Positions 33,061 through 45,290 are shown, counted from the first letter of the stretch. The stretch is DNA of 64,000 nt from Eutreptiella sp. 'Long Island Sound 2002' (GCA_964036045.1 OZ038381.1:112642922-112706921); one strand, 5' to 3'. The notes: generated by a model not told the origin, from the letters alone. Numbers and translations are program-made.

Positions 33061-33304
33061 GCCGAAGGCAATAGAATCACCTCGCAAAGGTTGTTAGATC
33101 AAAGCCAGGCAGGCGTATATATGGGAAAACGCCACATTTTGGCCTTTTTTGGCCTATTCGCGTACTCTACCCCAAGGGGTTGAATTGTTGGTTTAACCCC
33201 TTGTAAAATCATTATTGTGTCCGATAAACGCATCCCCCAATGAGTTTTTGGTCCGGACCCCCCCAAACCCCCCCCCACTTGAAACCCACTTTTTTGAGGT
33301 TTTT
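33061..33304 (+). repeat. Higher-order satellite, block A, copy 2
   Basis: As copy 1, preceded by a leader (TAGATTCTCTGTGAGGTGGA) shared with copy 3 but not with copy 1. Confidence 0.85.
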
Positions 33305-33640
33305 TTTTGGGTCGAAAATCATGAATCTTTTGGTTTTTTTCGATTTGGAGCTGAAAAAGTGTTTCCGGGTCCCGACTCCATGGGGTTTGTATGGGGCGGA
33401 GTGGGACGAGCGCTTGTGCAGTTTATGCACTTTTCAGCCATTTTTGCTATGTTGGCGGTTTTGGCGACCTCGGTGACCCTGTGATACCCACTCCGAGGGG
33501 TGTGAGTGGGGATATTGTGACAGTATATGCCTACTAGGATACGGAAGGACGTTTTTTGCAGTCTCTAGCCTTGCTGAGAACCGGTCACAACGCGTGCCAA
33601 AGACGCGAAATGGCTGTTTCTACCAATAATGGCCTAGTGA
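33305..33640 (+). repeat. Higher-order satellite, block B, copy 2
   Basis: Nearly identical to block B copy 1 from GGGTCGAAAATCATGAATC onward. It lacks the first G-run segment. Confidence 0.85.
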
Positions 33641-35345
33641 ATGGGCCAGTACACAACCTGCTTATGCCGTTTTTCACCCTGTAGAGCTCAAAAATGGAAG
33701 TTTTTGAAACTTATTTTGTTGATATTGTTATGACCTAAAATGACCACCCAAGCTATGTAAAGCATGTTTTAGGCCGTATTTACGTGTTTTTCTCCCTATT
33801 TGGGTATTGGGTGGGTGGGGGGGGGGGGTCCTCCCAAGGGATTGGTACACAACCTGCTTATGCGGTTTTTCACCTTGTGCAGCTCAAAAATCGAAGTTTT
33901 CGAAACTTGTTTTTCTGATACCGTGATCACCTAAAATGACCATCCAAGGTATGTAAAGCATGTTTTAGGCCGTATTTGCGTGTTTTTCATCCTATTCGGG
34001 TATTAGGTCCGGGGGGGGGGGGGGGGGCTCCAAAGGGATTGGTACACAACGTGCTTATGCAGTTTTTCACCCTGTGCACCTCGAAAATCGAAGTTTTCGA
34101 AACTTGTTTTTTTTGATGTTGTGACCACTCAAAATGACCATCCAAGGTATGTAAAGCATGTTTTAGGCCGTATTTGCGTGTTTTTCATCCTATTTGGGTA
34201 TTAGGTCCGGGGGGGGGGGGGGGGGCTCCCAAGGGATTGGTACACAACCTGCTTATGCAATTTTTCACCCTGTGCAGCTCGAAAATCGAAGTTTTCGAAA
34301 CTTGTTTTTTTGATGTTGTGACCACCTAAAATGACCATCCAAGGTATGTAAAGCATGTTTTAGGCCGTATTTGCGTGTTTTTCATCCTAATTGGGTATTA
34401 GGTCCGGGGGGGGGGGGGGGCTCCCAAGGGATTGGTACACAACCTGCTTATGCAGTTTTTCACCCTGTGCAGCTCGAAAATCGAAGTTTTCGAAACTTGT
34501 TTTTTTGATGTTGTGACCACTCAAAATGACCATCCAAGGTACGTAAAGCATGTTTTAGGCCGTATTTGCGTGTTTTTCATCCTATTTGGGTATTAGGTCC
34601 GGGGGGGGGGGGGGGCTCCCAAGGGATTGGTGCACAACGTGCTTATGCAGTTTTTCACCATGGGAAGCTCAAAAATCGAAGTTTTCGAAACTTGTTTTTT
34701 TTGATGTTGTGACCACCTAAAATGACCATCCAAGGTATGTAAAGCATGTTTTAGGCCGTATTTGCGTGTTTTTCATCCTAATTGGGTATTAGGTCCGGGG
34801 GGGGGGGGGGGCTCCCAAGGGATTGGTACACAAGGTGCTTATGCAATTTTTCACCCTTTGCAGCTCGAGAATCGAAGTTTTCGAAACTTTTTTTTTGATG
34901 TCGTGACCACCTAAAATGACCATCCAAGGTATGTAAAGCATGTTTTAGGCCGTATTTGCGTGTTTTTCATCCTATTTGGGTATTAGGTCCGGGGGGGGGG
35001 GGGGCTCCCAAGAGATTGGTACACAGCGTGCTTATGCAGTTTTTCACCTTGGACAGCTCAAAAATGGAAGTTTTTGAAACTTACTTTTTTGTAATTTTGA
35101 TCACCTAAAATGACCATCCAAGGTAGGTAAAGCATGTTTTAGGCCGTATTCATGTGTTTTTCACCCTATTTGGGTATCACGTTGGGGGGGGCTAAGGGAT
35201 TTGTACACAACCTCCTTGTGCAGTTTTTCACCTTGGGCAGCTCAAAAATCAAAGTTTTCGAAACTTGTTTTTCTGATACCGTGATCACTTAAAATGACCA
35301 TCCAAGATATGTAAAGCATGTTTTAGGCCGTATTTATGTCGTTTT
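33641..35345 (+). repeat. Higher-order satellite, block C, about nine 195-bp units
   Basis: G runs at about 33818, 34010, 34208, 34403, 34600, 34797, 34993 and 35186 mark the 190-200 bp period. Units at 34000-34990 are closely alike, suggesting recent expansion. Confidence 0.92.
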
Positions 35346-35660
35346 TTCCCTATCCTGTGTGTTCGTTGCTTGGAGTAGATTCTCTGCGAGGTGGACTTGC
35401 CGAAGGCAATAGAATCACCTCGCAGAGGTTGTTAGATCAAACGCAGGCAGGCGTATATATGGGGAAAACGCCACATACCCCCCCCCATTTTGGCCTTTTT
35501 CGGCCTATTCGCGTACCCTACCCCAAGGGATTGAATTGTTAATTTAACCCCGTGTAAAATCATTATTTTGTCCAATAAACGCATCCCCCAATGAGTTTTT
35601 GGTCCGGACCCCCCCAAACCCCCCCACTTGAAACCAACTTTTTTCAGGTTTTGAGGGAGG
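35346..35660 (+). repeat. Higher-order satellite, block A, copy 3, cut by LINE B
   Basis: Leader and block A as at 33020-33300, running to GAGGGAGGGGGG at about 35660. Block B follows only after LINE B, at 40673. Confidence 0.85.
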
Positions 35661-35722
35661 GGGGGCGTTGGGTTGGGTTGGGTTGGGGGTGGGGGGGGTT
35701 GGTTGGTTGGTTGGTTGCTGCC
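35661..35722 (-). repeat. LINE B 3' tail of CCAA/CCCAA units instead of poly(A)
   Basis: On the plus strand the end reads gttgggttgggttgggttgg, a G run, then ggttggttggttggttgg. On the element strand this is a CAACC/CCAAC microsatellite tail. Short-repeat tails are known for some LINE clades (for example I and CR1). Confidence 0.65.
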
Positions 35723-36194
35723 GCTATGTCCCGGCGCTAGGTCAGGGCCCCCTAGGCTGGAGGCCACGGGCGGCAGGGGCTGCGTGACACGCTGTGCGTT
35801 GCATGAACCACGCGCATTGGGGCTCGCGCGCGCTGCTCCGGCGCGCTCCCGCTCTGTCCCTTCCCCCGTGTCAGGCACGCCCGGGTCCGCCGCGTCGTGC
35901 GCGGCGCCTTGCCCGACCGTGCCCTGGTTCTGTGATTGCGCTCCCGCCTCCTCGCTCTCCCCCCCGCCCTGCCTGTGGTGTGTCCGCCGTGCGCTCCGTG
36001 GTTTCGTGCCGGCGCTTGCCGGCCAGGGCGTCTCGGGTCGTTTCGCCTTGGGGGTGGGGTGGGCGCGGAGGCTCGCCCTCGGCGCTGGCCCTTGCGCCCT
36101 GGTTCCCCCACCCCCGCGGGGCCCGCGCGTCCTCCTTGCTCCCTCCCTCTCTGGTCCCTTGTCACATGCACGAGCACTGGCCGGGTATCGCACT
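35723..36194 (-). other. LINE B 3' untranslated region
   Basis: GC-rich, between the last stop (36195) and the tail. The Arg/Pro-rich open frames on both strands show composition only. Confidence 0.5.
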
Positions 36195-38326
36195 TCATTT
36201 CGTCCACGGTGTCCGAGGGTCCCAGAGGACGCACCTCCGCGGCGCTAGGCCAGTCCAGTGCAGATGACCCGTATGAGCATGGCGTATCGCCCACTCAAGG
36301 TCTGTGTCAATGATGAACGCATGGGCGGCACTTGCCGCCTCCATGGGCTGCAGGGTCGTGTACTCTAAATCTAACTCTTGTACACACACATGGACCACCG
36401 CTGCCGGCCGCCCCAGCACCCCACTCAGCTCTGGGAGTGGCTGCTGCAGCCGATATCGGAGGCGCAGCACCCATCGGTCCAGCGCCCGCAGAACATATTG
36501 CAAAAGAACTTCGTCCCGGAATGATAGCCACGGCCCCGTGCCAAACGCTGGGGGCTCCAAGCCATAACGCCCCAGGGCCCACTGGAGGGTGTGGTCCGGG
36601 TGAGCCACTGCCGCCAGGACGCCTGCACGATGTTGTCCATGTGTGGCCCGGCTGCTAGGTGCACCGGGTTGAGGTGAGCGTGGCCGCCCGGGCTGATGCC
36701 CACGCTGGGGGGCTCGAGCGCTGCCGTGCGCTGTACGGGGTCCATGATACTGTACTCGATCCCTTGGGCATCACAGACTGCTAGGCCCCGATGACCACGG
36801 GGCGGTTGCAACGCGGTCACCCGCACCAGGTGGTACAGGAGGTTGTGGTACATGTCTATGCGCATCAGGTAGTAGGATGTGCACCCCCCCGCCAGGTGTG
36901 CGCTCAGGTCTAGCGCCGGTCCATGGCAGAACGGGCAGTCGGACGCGCCGTACCCCTGTGGAGGCCGGCGTACTTCTAGCAGGCGCAGCAGCGTCATGCC
37001 CTGCAGTTGCAGCAGGGGGAGGCGGTCCGCGCGCAGTGCCCTCAGCACTGAGGGGTGCCACGGACGGATGCGGGCCGCAGGGCACCTCCGTAGCAGGTCC
37101 ATGCGGGTGCCAGCCTGGTACAGCTCCTGTACCGCCTCCTTCACGTTCAGGATCAGGGCGCCGTCCCAGTGTGCCACCACTCTGCCTGCCAGCAGGTGTG
37201 GCCACGGCACGGTGGCGCTGCTGGGGCGCTGACTTGCGCGCTTCGCCAGGTCGTGGGCGGCGCGGTGTATGCGCATGAGCGGCGGCGTCGGTGGCGGGGC
37301 ACGGGGTCGGGAGGGTACCCACACGTCCACGGAGGGGTTGGAGACGCGTTGCGGCGCGAGCACGCGATACCACGGCTCCACCAACGTGCCCGCCGGGGGG
37401 GCACGATCGTACGTCGAGGCCAGTGTGTTGGTCGAATCAGCGACGTAGTGCACTGTCCCGCTCCAGCGCCCCAGGGCATGTAAGGCCTCCAGTCTTCCCA
37501 TCCATTCGGCCACTGTCGTGTCGCTGCCCGCGGTTCGCAGCGCACGACCGCACCCGTAGAAGAATCCCAGGGAGTCGTGCCACATGACCATGGCCCAGGC
37601 CGTCACCCCAGCCACATACCCCCCGTCGTAGGAGATGACCACGCTGCGTACTCCGTCCAGGGCTGCCAGGGAGCCAAACTCGAGAGCCCCAGTGTGCGCC
37701 ACGCCAGACGGCAGGGCGGTCAAGATTACCCCTCGTTCGCGCAGGGCGCTCTGGAGAGCAGTCCCCTCATGTTCCCATCCGCGGACGGGTGGCGTGGAGA
37801 CCAAGTAGTGCACCGCTGATGCTCCCGCTGCGTTGCGCGACCAGGATGACTGGAGGTACGATTGCATGAGCAGTAGCTCGCAGCGGTCGCGGAGGCTGGG
37901 TGCCCCCGGGCCCCCTTCCTCGAGCGCCAGTGTCAAGAACTGCACCGGTGTCCACTTGGGCAGGCAGTATGCGCGCCGGTAGGGCTTGTGCTCCTGCACC
38001 TGGTGGGCAGCCAAGCTGCGACTGGGCACCAGGAGGCCTCGCAGCAGATTGTCGCCGCCGGAGACCCCGTACGCCAGCATGGCTCGGAGCCGCAGCAAGG
38101 GAGGCAGTCGGTGTCGCGTGGCCGCAGCCGAGGCCCGCCGGAGGGCCCGAAGAAATCGCCCCAGGGCCACCGTCAGCGGGAGGTCCGCCAAGATCGGCAC
38201 CCGCAGCACCTCTGGCGTCTCCAAAGTCGTCATCAAGCCAACCAGCCCCACTTCGCGCTCGACCAGGCGCGGGCCCGTGGCGTCCAGGCGGACGTAGTGG
38301 AAGGCCAGCTTGGAGGGATGCACCAC
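36195..38326 (-). pseudogene. LINE B RT thumb, RNase H and zinc-finger region
   Basis: The main frame (38326 to 36425) starts VHPSKLAFHYVRLD, the post-catalytic part of the reverse transcriptase. At about 37540-37640 lies VVISYDGGYVAGVTAWAMV, with the first RNase H aspartate, followed by AEWMGRLEAL (Glu) and TVHYVADSTNTLAS (second Asp): the D-E-D set of RNase H. A CPFCHGPALDLSAHLAGGC finger (C-x2-C-x8-H-x4-C) lies near 36890-36945; such fingers are typical of LINE C-termini. A frameshift near 36560 moves the C-terminus to another frame (36608 to 36195, containing RDEVLLQYVLRALDRWVL). RNase H degrades the RNA strand after first-strand synthesis. Confidence 0.75.
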
Positions 38327-39359
38327 TGGCCGTAGACACGTCCATGCACCGTGCCACCAGCGCCACCACGCGTTCCATAGTGGCTGATTGGAACCGTCGG
38401 TCGTCCGAGTACGCCTGGTGTTCCATCGGCAGCGAGTGCCCCGGCTGAAGGACGTCGGGGATGGATAGTGTCGCCCCTGTGAGCATGCAGGTGTTCAGGA
38501 CACACTGCAGGGCCTAGAAAACCTCCCCAGCAAAGGAGTTGCCTTGTTCCCGGCCTTCGCCAGGGCTGTAGCACGGGGCCAGCCCCTCGTCGGTCACCGG
38601 GTGGATCCGTTGGCGCGAGTAGAACGCGTCGCACCAGGTACCGAAGTTCCATACCCCTGGCAGCAGGTGCAGCAGTTCCTCATCGTCTTCCCGCTGGTTG
38701 CGCAAGTAGGCGTCTGACTCGTCCCATTCAGCGCCGGCGCATACCCCGGATAGCTCTATCGCCCTCAGCACGGACGCTCGTGTTGTAAGGACCATCATGG
38801 TGGCGGACACGGCAGAGCGGTATGCGAAGAGGTCCGGCGTAAGGGCGCCCGACAGCTCCAGGGTGAAGTTGAGTCTCGTGCGCCCGACCCCCGAGTAGGA
38901 GCGCATGAGGTCTGATTCCACTGCGACCGGCCGATGCGAACCAGCCAGGTGCAGCGGGCCCTTGCCCTTGTACGACCCATAGTGTATGGTGTCCCTGGCC
39001 ACCGAGTCCACGTTTCGCTGGAAGCTGCAGTGCATGTTGCGGACCCCCGCGACCGTGCATCCGAACCTGACGTGGGTGACGGTACCTGGTACGTTGTCCA
39101 AGGCCGTGGCAGGCGACGTCCGCCGCTCCAGCTGCCGGGCCACGTCCTGTGTGCCGTAGAGCGGCCGCGCGTTCAAGTCTGCCCGAAGGGCTTCCCGGTC
39201 TATGCTGGCGTCAGGATCTCGTCCTTGTCGAAGGGCGTAGTGCAGCTGGTCCATCGGAAGCTCGGCCGCGAACCACGGCGTGCGCTGCCACATCGGCGGG
39301 ACTGACTGGATGGCTAAGCGTTCCTTGTCGATACGGAGGTGCCTGTACCGGGGTGGCAT
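38327..39359 (-). pseudogene. LINE B reverse transcriptase core
   Basis: The minus-strand frame from 39359 has WDESDAYL near 38720 (motif A, Asp with Tyr), GREQGNSFAGEVF near 38520-38560 (motif B, QG) and, after an in-frame TAG at 38514, AYSDD near 38400 (motif C, the catalytic DD pair). A small frameshift after MDVSTASG moves to the next frame. The enzyme copies the element RNA at the nicked target. Two lesions in the core make this copy inactive. Confidence 0.78.
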
Positions 39360-40533
39360 AGGATACCTGGGCCGTGACTTCAGCCAGGCGCTCTTCCCTG
39401 CTTGGAAGGACCACCCCTGGGGACGGGAGGATGCCCGTGTATGGTCGTAGCGGGACGGTGGGCAAGCAGAGGGCGCGGCAGGTCTCGCGTCCTATGTGTA
39501 CCGAGCGCAGTGCCAGCCGAACTCGGTCGCGGTGAAGCTCCTGCGCGCGTTGTCGGTGTTCCTCAGCCCGCGCGTGGAGCAAGGCGTCATCGTAGGGCGG
39601 CGGGTGGCGCGCCAGGCGCCGGACATAGTGGCTGTCGGGCATGGGGGCTGGCAGGCGTTGGCGGGCCCCATGCAGCGCTGGTGAGCGCTCGGACGGCGTC
39701 CACAACTGGCGGGGGGGCCAGGCGCTAGCGAAGGTGCTTCCAGTGGAACGGGCATATCGGGTGCTGGTGAGGGAGATGTCCGCCAGCACCACGAGATGGG
39801 AACTGGCTGTGGGGACAAGGTGATGTTCGCTGCTGCGCACGGGGCCGCTGACGAAGAGGTGGCCTATGGCGGTGGCGCGGATGCGTCCCTGGATGCTGAC
39901 GTAGTTGGTGGGCATGCGCGGGGGCAGGACTCGGACGTAGCTCTGCAGCCGCGGGTCCCGTCGAAGGGTGACAGCCAGAGGCGCTGCGCCGTCGTCCGTG
40001 GAGTTCAGGTCGCCCTCTATGATCGTCACGGCCGCTCGGATGTGGTGGGCGCATGTGAGTAGGTTGTCCATGGTGGCGCGCCATGGCGCGTGAGACGCGT
40101 GGGGGTCAAAGTGAGTGTCCAGTAGGAGCACACGACCCACGTGACTGGCGTGGCATAGGACCCCCAACTAGTCCCGTGAATCGTAGACCACCGCAGGGGG
40201 GTGCATGGGGAGGATGTCGGCCACTCGGATATCCACTGCCAGGCCGCGCCCATGCCCCGTTACTGCGCCCTGGACTAGGGCGTAAGTGGGGGGCACCGGC
40301 GCTTGGGCCGCCGTCGGGTCCCACGTCTCGTGCAGCATCACGTACGAGGGGTCCACGGCCTCTATCAGCGGGCCTACTATATCCCGTTGGTGCGCCGCGC
40401 CAGCCAAGTTGTTGCCCAGTACCCATAAGCTGACTAGCTCAAGTCTGGCTTGGGGTGCGTCAGGCGCCGGCAATCGCATGGCCCATGCGGGCACGGGCAA
40501 CACGGACATTGGTGGTGGCACACCTAGGCACAT
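39211..40533 (-). pseudogene. LINE B endonuclease domain
   Basis: One minus-strand frame with an internal TAG at 40168. It reads LELVSLWVLGNN (first strand, Asn), SYVMLHETWDP (metal-binding Glu), GRGLAVDI, then after the TAG VLLLDTHFDPHASH, VTIIEGDLNST (GDxN motif) and TASSHLVVLADIS (the final SxH motif). This is the complete motif set of an apurinic-type endonuclease, which nicks the target strand. It overlaps the reverse transcriptase frame near 39350 by a frameshift. Confidence 0.8.
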
Positions 40534-40672
40534 CGCCCAGCAGGACCCGAGCAGTGCGATGCCACCTGTGTAGCGGTGGCCGCCGTCCTACAGGTGAGCC
40601 CTATCCGCCACGCGGGCGGTTGAGGAGGGGGTGTCGGACTGTCTGGGCGACGCAGAAGGGGGTGGGGCGGGG

Positions 40673-41030
40673 GTCAAAAAATGACCCCCCGTTTTTATGG
40701 GTCAGAAATCATGAATCTTTTGGTTTTTTTCGATTTTGAGCCGATAAAGTGTCTCCGGGTCCGGACTCCATAGGGTTTGTATGGGGCAGAGTGGGATGAG
40801 CACTCATGCAGTTTATGCAGTTTTTCAGCCATTTTTGCTATGTCGGCGGTTTTGGCGAGCTCGGTGACCCCGTGGTACCCACTCTGGGGGGTGCGAGTGG
40901 GGACGTTGTGACAGTATCTGCCTCTCAGGATACCGAAGGACGTTTTTTGCAGTCTCTAGCCTTGCTGAGAACCGGTCACAACCCGGGCCAAAGACGTGAA
41001 ATGGCTGTTTCTGCCAATAATGGCCTCGTG
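40673..41030 (+). repeat. Higher-order satellite, block B, copy 3
   Basis: Resumes with GTCAAAAAATGACCCCCC as at 32107. About 90 percent like the other two copies. Confidence 0.85.
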
Positions 41031-41855
41031 AATGGGCCAGGACACAACGTGCTTATGCAGTTTTTCACCCTGTAGAGCTCAAAAATCGAAGTTTCCGAAA
41101 CTTGTTTTGTTGATATTGTGACCACTCAAAATGACCATCCAAGGTAGGTAAAGCATGTTTTAGGCCGTATTTACGTGTTTTTCACCCGATTTGGGTATTA
41201 GGTGCGGGGGGGGCGGGGTCCCAAGAGATTGGTACACAACCTGCTTGTGTAGCTTTTCACCCCGGGCAGCTCAAAAATCGAAGTTTTTGAAACTTGTTTT
41301 TTTGATGTTGTGACCACTTAAAATGACCATCCAAGCTATGCAAATGATGTTTTAGGCTGTTTTTACGTGTTTTTCACCACATTTGGGTATTAGGTCCAGG
41401 GGGGGGGGGTCTCTCAAGGGATTGGTACACAACGTGCTTATGCAGTTTTTCACCATGGGCAGCTCAAAAATCGAAGTTTTACGTGTTTTTCACCCGATTT
41501 GGGTATTAGGTGCGGGGGGGGCGGGGTCCCAAGAGATTGGTACACAACCTGCTTGTGTAGCTTTTCACCCCGGGCAGCTCAAAAATCGAAGTTTTTGAAA
41601 CTTGTTTTTTCGATGTTCTGACCACTTAAAATGACCATCCAAGCTATGGAAATCATGTTTTAGGCTGTATTTACGTGTTTTTCACCCTATTTAGGTATCA
41701 AGTGCGGGGGGGTGGGGTCTCCTAAGGGATTGGTACACAACTTGCTTATACAGTTTGTGCCCCTGGGCAGCTCAAAAATCGTACTTTTTGAAACTTGTTT
41801 TTTTGATGTTGTGACCACCTAAAATGACCATCCAAGGTATGTAAAGCATTTGTGT
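41031..41855 (+). repeat. Higher-order satellite, block C, about four 195-bp units
   Basis: Same unit as 33641-35345, with G runs near 41206, 41400, 41513 and 41706. One unit is partly deleted (41480-41500). The last unit breaks off at AAAGCATTTGTGTCG, where the 25-bp array begins. Confidence 0.88.
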
Positions 41856-44800
41856 CGTGTGAACAAGCTTGGATCTCCATTGCCACTACTCTGTCCCCGC
41901 CTGTTTGCCATCTTCTCTTACCAATGTGGACTCTCGAGGCAATGACCGGGCACCTCTCTGCATATTGGGGTTGGTGGGGTCTTAGGTCACCTGGCGGGGG
42001 CATTTGTGTATTGTGGGAACCGGCTTGGATCTCCGTTGTGTGAACCGGCTTGGATCTCCATAGTGTAATGTGTTTTGATAACCGGTTTGAATCTTTGTTG
42101 TGGGAACCTGCTTGGATCTGGATTGTGTAAACACGCTTGGATCTCCATTACCACTACTTCCCTTTTTCATGTTTGCCATCCTCTTGTATATTTTGTGGAC
42201 CCTCCAGGCAATGGCCGGGCACCTCTCTACATATAGGGGTGGGTGGGGTCTTAGGTCACCCACCAGGGGCACTGTGGGAACCGGCTTGGATCTCCGTTGT
42301 GTGAACCGCCTTGGATCTCCATTGTGTAATGTGTTTTGGGAACCGGTTCGGATCTCCGTTGTGGGAACCGGCTTGGATCTCCATTGCCTAATGTGTTTTG
42401 GGAACCAGTTTGGATCTCCGTTGTGTGAAACAGCTTGGACCTCCATGGTGTGAACCACCTTGGCTTTCCATTGGGCGAACCATCTTGGATCTCTGTTGTG
42501 TGAACCAGCTTGGATCTCCGTTGTGTGAACTAGCTTGGATCTCCATTGTGGAGCCTCCAGGCAATGGCCGGGCACCTCTCTGCATATAGGGGTGGGTGGG
42601 GTCTTAGGTCACCCACCAGGGGCACTTACGCATTGTGGGAACCGGCTTGGATCTCCCTTGTGTGAACCGCCTTGGACCTGCATTGTGTAATGTGTTTTGG
42701 GAACCAGTTCAAATCTCCGTTGTGGGCACCAGCTTGGATCTCCATTGTGTAATGTGTTTTGAGAACCAGTTTGGATCCTCGTTGTGGGAACCAGCTTGGA
42801 TCTCCATTGTGTGAACCAGCTTGGATCTCCGTTGTGTGAACAAGCTTGGATTTCCGTTGCGTGAACCAGCTTGGATCTCCATTGTGTCAACCAGCTTGGA
42901 TCTCCGTTGTGTGAACCGGCTTGGATCTCCATTGTGTGAACCAGCTTGGATCTCCGTTGTGTGAACCAGCTTGGATCTCCATTGTGTGAACTAGCTTTGA
43001 TATCCATTGTGTGAACCGGCTTGAATCTCCCTTGTTTGAACCAGCTTGGATCTCCGTTGTGTGAACCAGCTTGGATCTCCATTGTGTGAACCAGCTTGGA
43101 TCTCCGTTGTGTGAACCAGCTTGGATCTGCCTTGTGTGAACCAGCTTGGATCTCCATTGTGTGAACCAGCTTGGATCTCCATTGTGTGAACTAGCTTGGA
43201 TCTCCCTTGTGTGAACCAGCTTGGATCTGCCTTGTGTGAACCAGCTTGGATCTCCATTGTGTGAACCAGCTTGGATCTCCATTGTGTGAACCAGCTTGGA
43301 ACTCCATTGTGTGAACTAGCTTGGATCTCCATTGTGTGAATCGGCGGGGATCTCCGTTGTGTGAACTAGCTTGGATCTCCACTGTGTGAACCGGCTTGGA
43401 TCTCCGTGGCGTGAACCAGCTTGGATCTCCATTGTGTGAACTAGCTTGGATCTCCATTGTGTGAACCAGCTTGGATATCTGTTGTGTGAACCAGCTTGGT
43501 TCTCCATTGTGTGAACCAGCTTGGATCTCCATTGTGTGAAACAGCTTGGATCTCCATTGTCTGAACTAGCTTGGATCTCCATTGTGTGAACCAGCTTCGA
43601 TCTCCGTTGTGTGAACCAGCTTGGATCTCCATCATGTGAACCAGCTTGGATCTCCGTTGTGCGAACCAGCTTGGATCTCCATTGTGTGAACCATCTTGGA
43701 TCTCCATTTTGTGAACCAGCTTGGATCTCCATTGTGTAAACCAGCTTGGATCTCCGTTGTGTGAACCAGCTTCTCCATTGTGTGAACCAGCTTGGATCTC
43801 CGTTGTGTGAACCAGCTTCTCCATTGTGTGAACCAGCTTGGATCTCAATTGTGTGAACCGGCTTGGATCTCCATTGTGTGAACCAGCTTGGATATCCGTT
43901 GTGTGAACCAGCTTGGATCTCCATTGTGTGAACCGGCTTGGATCTCCGTTGTGTGAACCAGCTTGGATCTCCATTTTGTGAACCATCTTGGATCACCATT
44001 GTGTGAACCAGCTTGGATCTCCATTCTGTGAACCGGCTTGGATCTCCATTGTGTGAACCAGCTTGGAACTCCATTGTGTGAACCAGCTTGGATCTCCATT
44101 GTGTGAACCGGCTTGGATCTCCGTTGTGAACTAGCTTGGATCTCCCCTGTGTCAACCAGCTTGGATCTCCGTGGCGTGAACCAGCTTGGATCTCCATTGT
44201 GTGCACCAGCTTGGATCTCCATTGTGTGAACTAGCTTGGATCTCCCTTGTGTGAACCAGCTTGGATCTCAATTGTGTGAACCAGCTTGGATCTCCGTTGT
44301 GTGAACCAGCTTGGATCTCCGTTGTGTGAACCAGCTTCTCCATTGTGTGAACCAACTTGGATCTCCGTTGTGTGAACCAGCTTGGATCTCCATTGTGTGA
44401 AGCATCTTGGATCTCCATTGCGTGAACCAGCTTGGAACTCCATTGTGTGAACCAGCTTGGATCTCCATTGTGTGAACCAGCTTGGATCTCCATTGTGTGA
44501 ACCAGCTTGTATCTCCGTTGTGTGAACTAGCTTGGAATCCCCATTGTGTGAACCGGCTTGGATCTCCGTGGCGTGAACCAGCTTGGATCTCCATTGTGTG
44601 AACTAGCTTGGATCTCCATTGTGTGAACTAGCTTGGATCTCCATTGTGTGAACCAGCTTGGATCTCCATTGTGTGAACCAGCTTGGATCTCCATTGTGTG
44701 AACCAGCTTGGATCTCCGTTGTGCGAACCAGCTTGGATCTCCGTTGTGTGAACTAGCTTGGAATCCCCATTGTGTGAACCAGCTTGGATCTCCGTGGCGT

Positions 44801-45010
44801 GAACCAGCTTGGATCTCCATTGTGTGAACTAGCTTGGATCTCCATTGTGTGAACTAGCTTGGATCTCCCTTGTGTGAACCAGCTTGGATCTCCATTGTGT
44901 GAACCAGCTTGGATCTCCATTGTGTGAACCAGCTTGGATCTCCGTTGTGTGAACCAGCTTCTCCATTGTGTGAACCAGCTTGGATCTCCAAAGGATGAAC
45001 CAGCTTTCAT
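41856..45010 (-). repeat. 25-bp minisatellite, over 100 units
   Basis: Core CCAGCTTGGATCTCC plus a variable GTTGTGTGAA part, period 25 bp, very regular from 42780 on. In 41.9-42.6 kb it alternates with three copies of an approximately 85-bp spacer (GGCAATGGCCGGGCACCTCT). The unit has no stop codon in any minus-strand frame, so long frames repeating MEIQAGSHNGDPSWFTQ arise automatically. Several 5-10 bp deletions (for example at 43770, 43815 and 44330) shift between them. Confidence 0.95.
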
Positions 45011-45290
45011 CCCCATTGTGTGTTATATGGCAATGTCCTGAGATCCACATTGCGAAGCTCCCACCCTTATTCGAGCTAACCCCATGTCATCCCTAATAAG
45101 AAAACTCTTTTTTGTGGCTTATTATGGATATGCATATTTCACTAGGTTACTTGCCATGAGGCTTTTTGTAGCTTGTTAACTACACCATTGAAGTGTTCTT
45201 ATTAGGGACCGGTGCAAAATTATGAAGGTTAACCTCGTAGGCCGGATACCCAACTGTGAGGACGAGGCCCTTCACCTATGACCCCATGTG
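45011..45290. other. Unassigned AT-rich spacer
   Basis: Holds an imperfect direct pair around CTAATAAGAA and TTCTTATTAG (45090 and 45195), which is an inverted pairing. No gene. Confidence 0.3.

Larger units (their letters stand above)
35661..40665 (-). mobile_element. LINE B: non-LTR retrotransposon inserted in the satellite
   Basis: About 5.0 kb, GC-rich, minus strand, placed exactly between block A copy 3 and block B copy 3, at the G run where these blocks meet elsewhere (32083/32084). The order from 40.66 kb leftward is endonuclease, reverse transcriptase, RNase H, CCHC-type finger, C-terminal region, GC-rich 3' untranslated region and a repeat tail. It starts close to the endonuclease with no room for a first ORF, so it may be 5' truncated or belong to a one-ORF family. 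In-frame TAGs at 40168 and 38514 plus at least three frameshifts show it is dead. Confidence 0.88.

Noticed and set aside
35672-35720. Telomere or interstitial telomeric repeat (TTGGG/TTGG)
   Set aside because: Fits the 3' tail of LINE B, is short and imperfect, and switches unit size.
35432-36313. Arg/Pro/Ala-rich frames on both strands of the LINE B 3' region
   Set aside because: High GC gives open frames on both strands; no domain, and position fits the 3' untranslated region.
42780-45010. CRISPR array
   Set aside because: Repeats are directly adjacent with no unique spacers, and the context is eukaryotic.
42609-45050. Long minus-strand frames repeating a 25-residue unit, up to 296 codons
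   Set aside because: They follow automatically from a 25-bp tandem repeat without stops. There are three equivalent frames, no start context, and indels shift between them.
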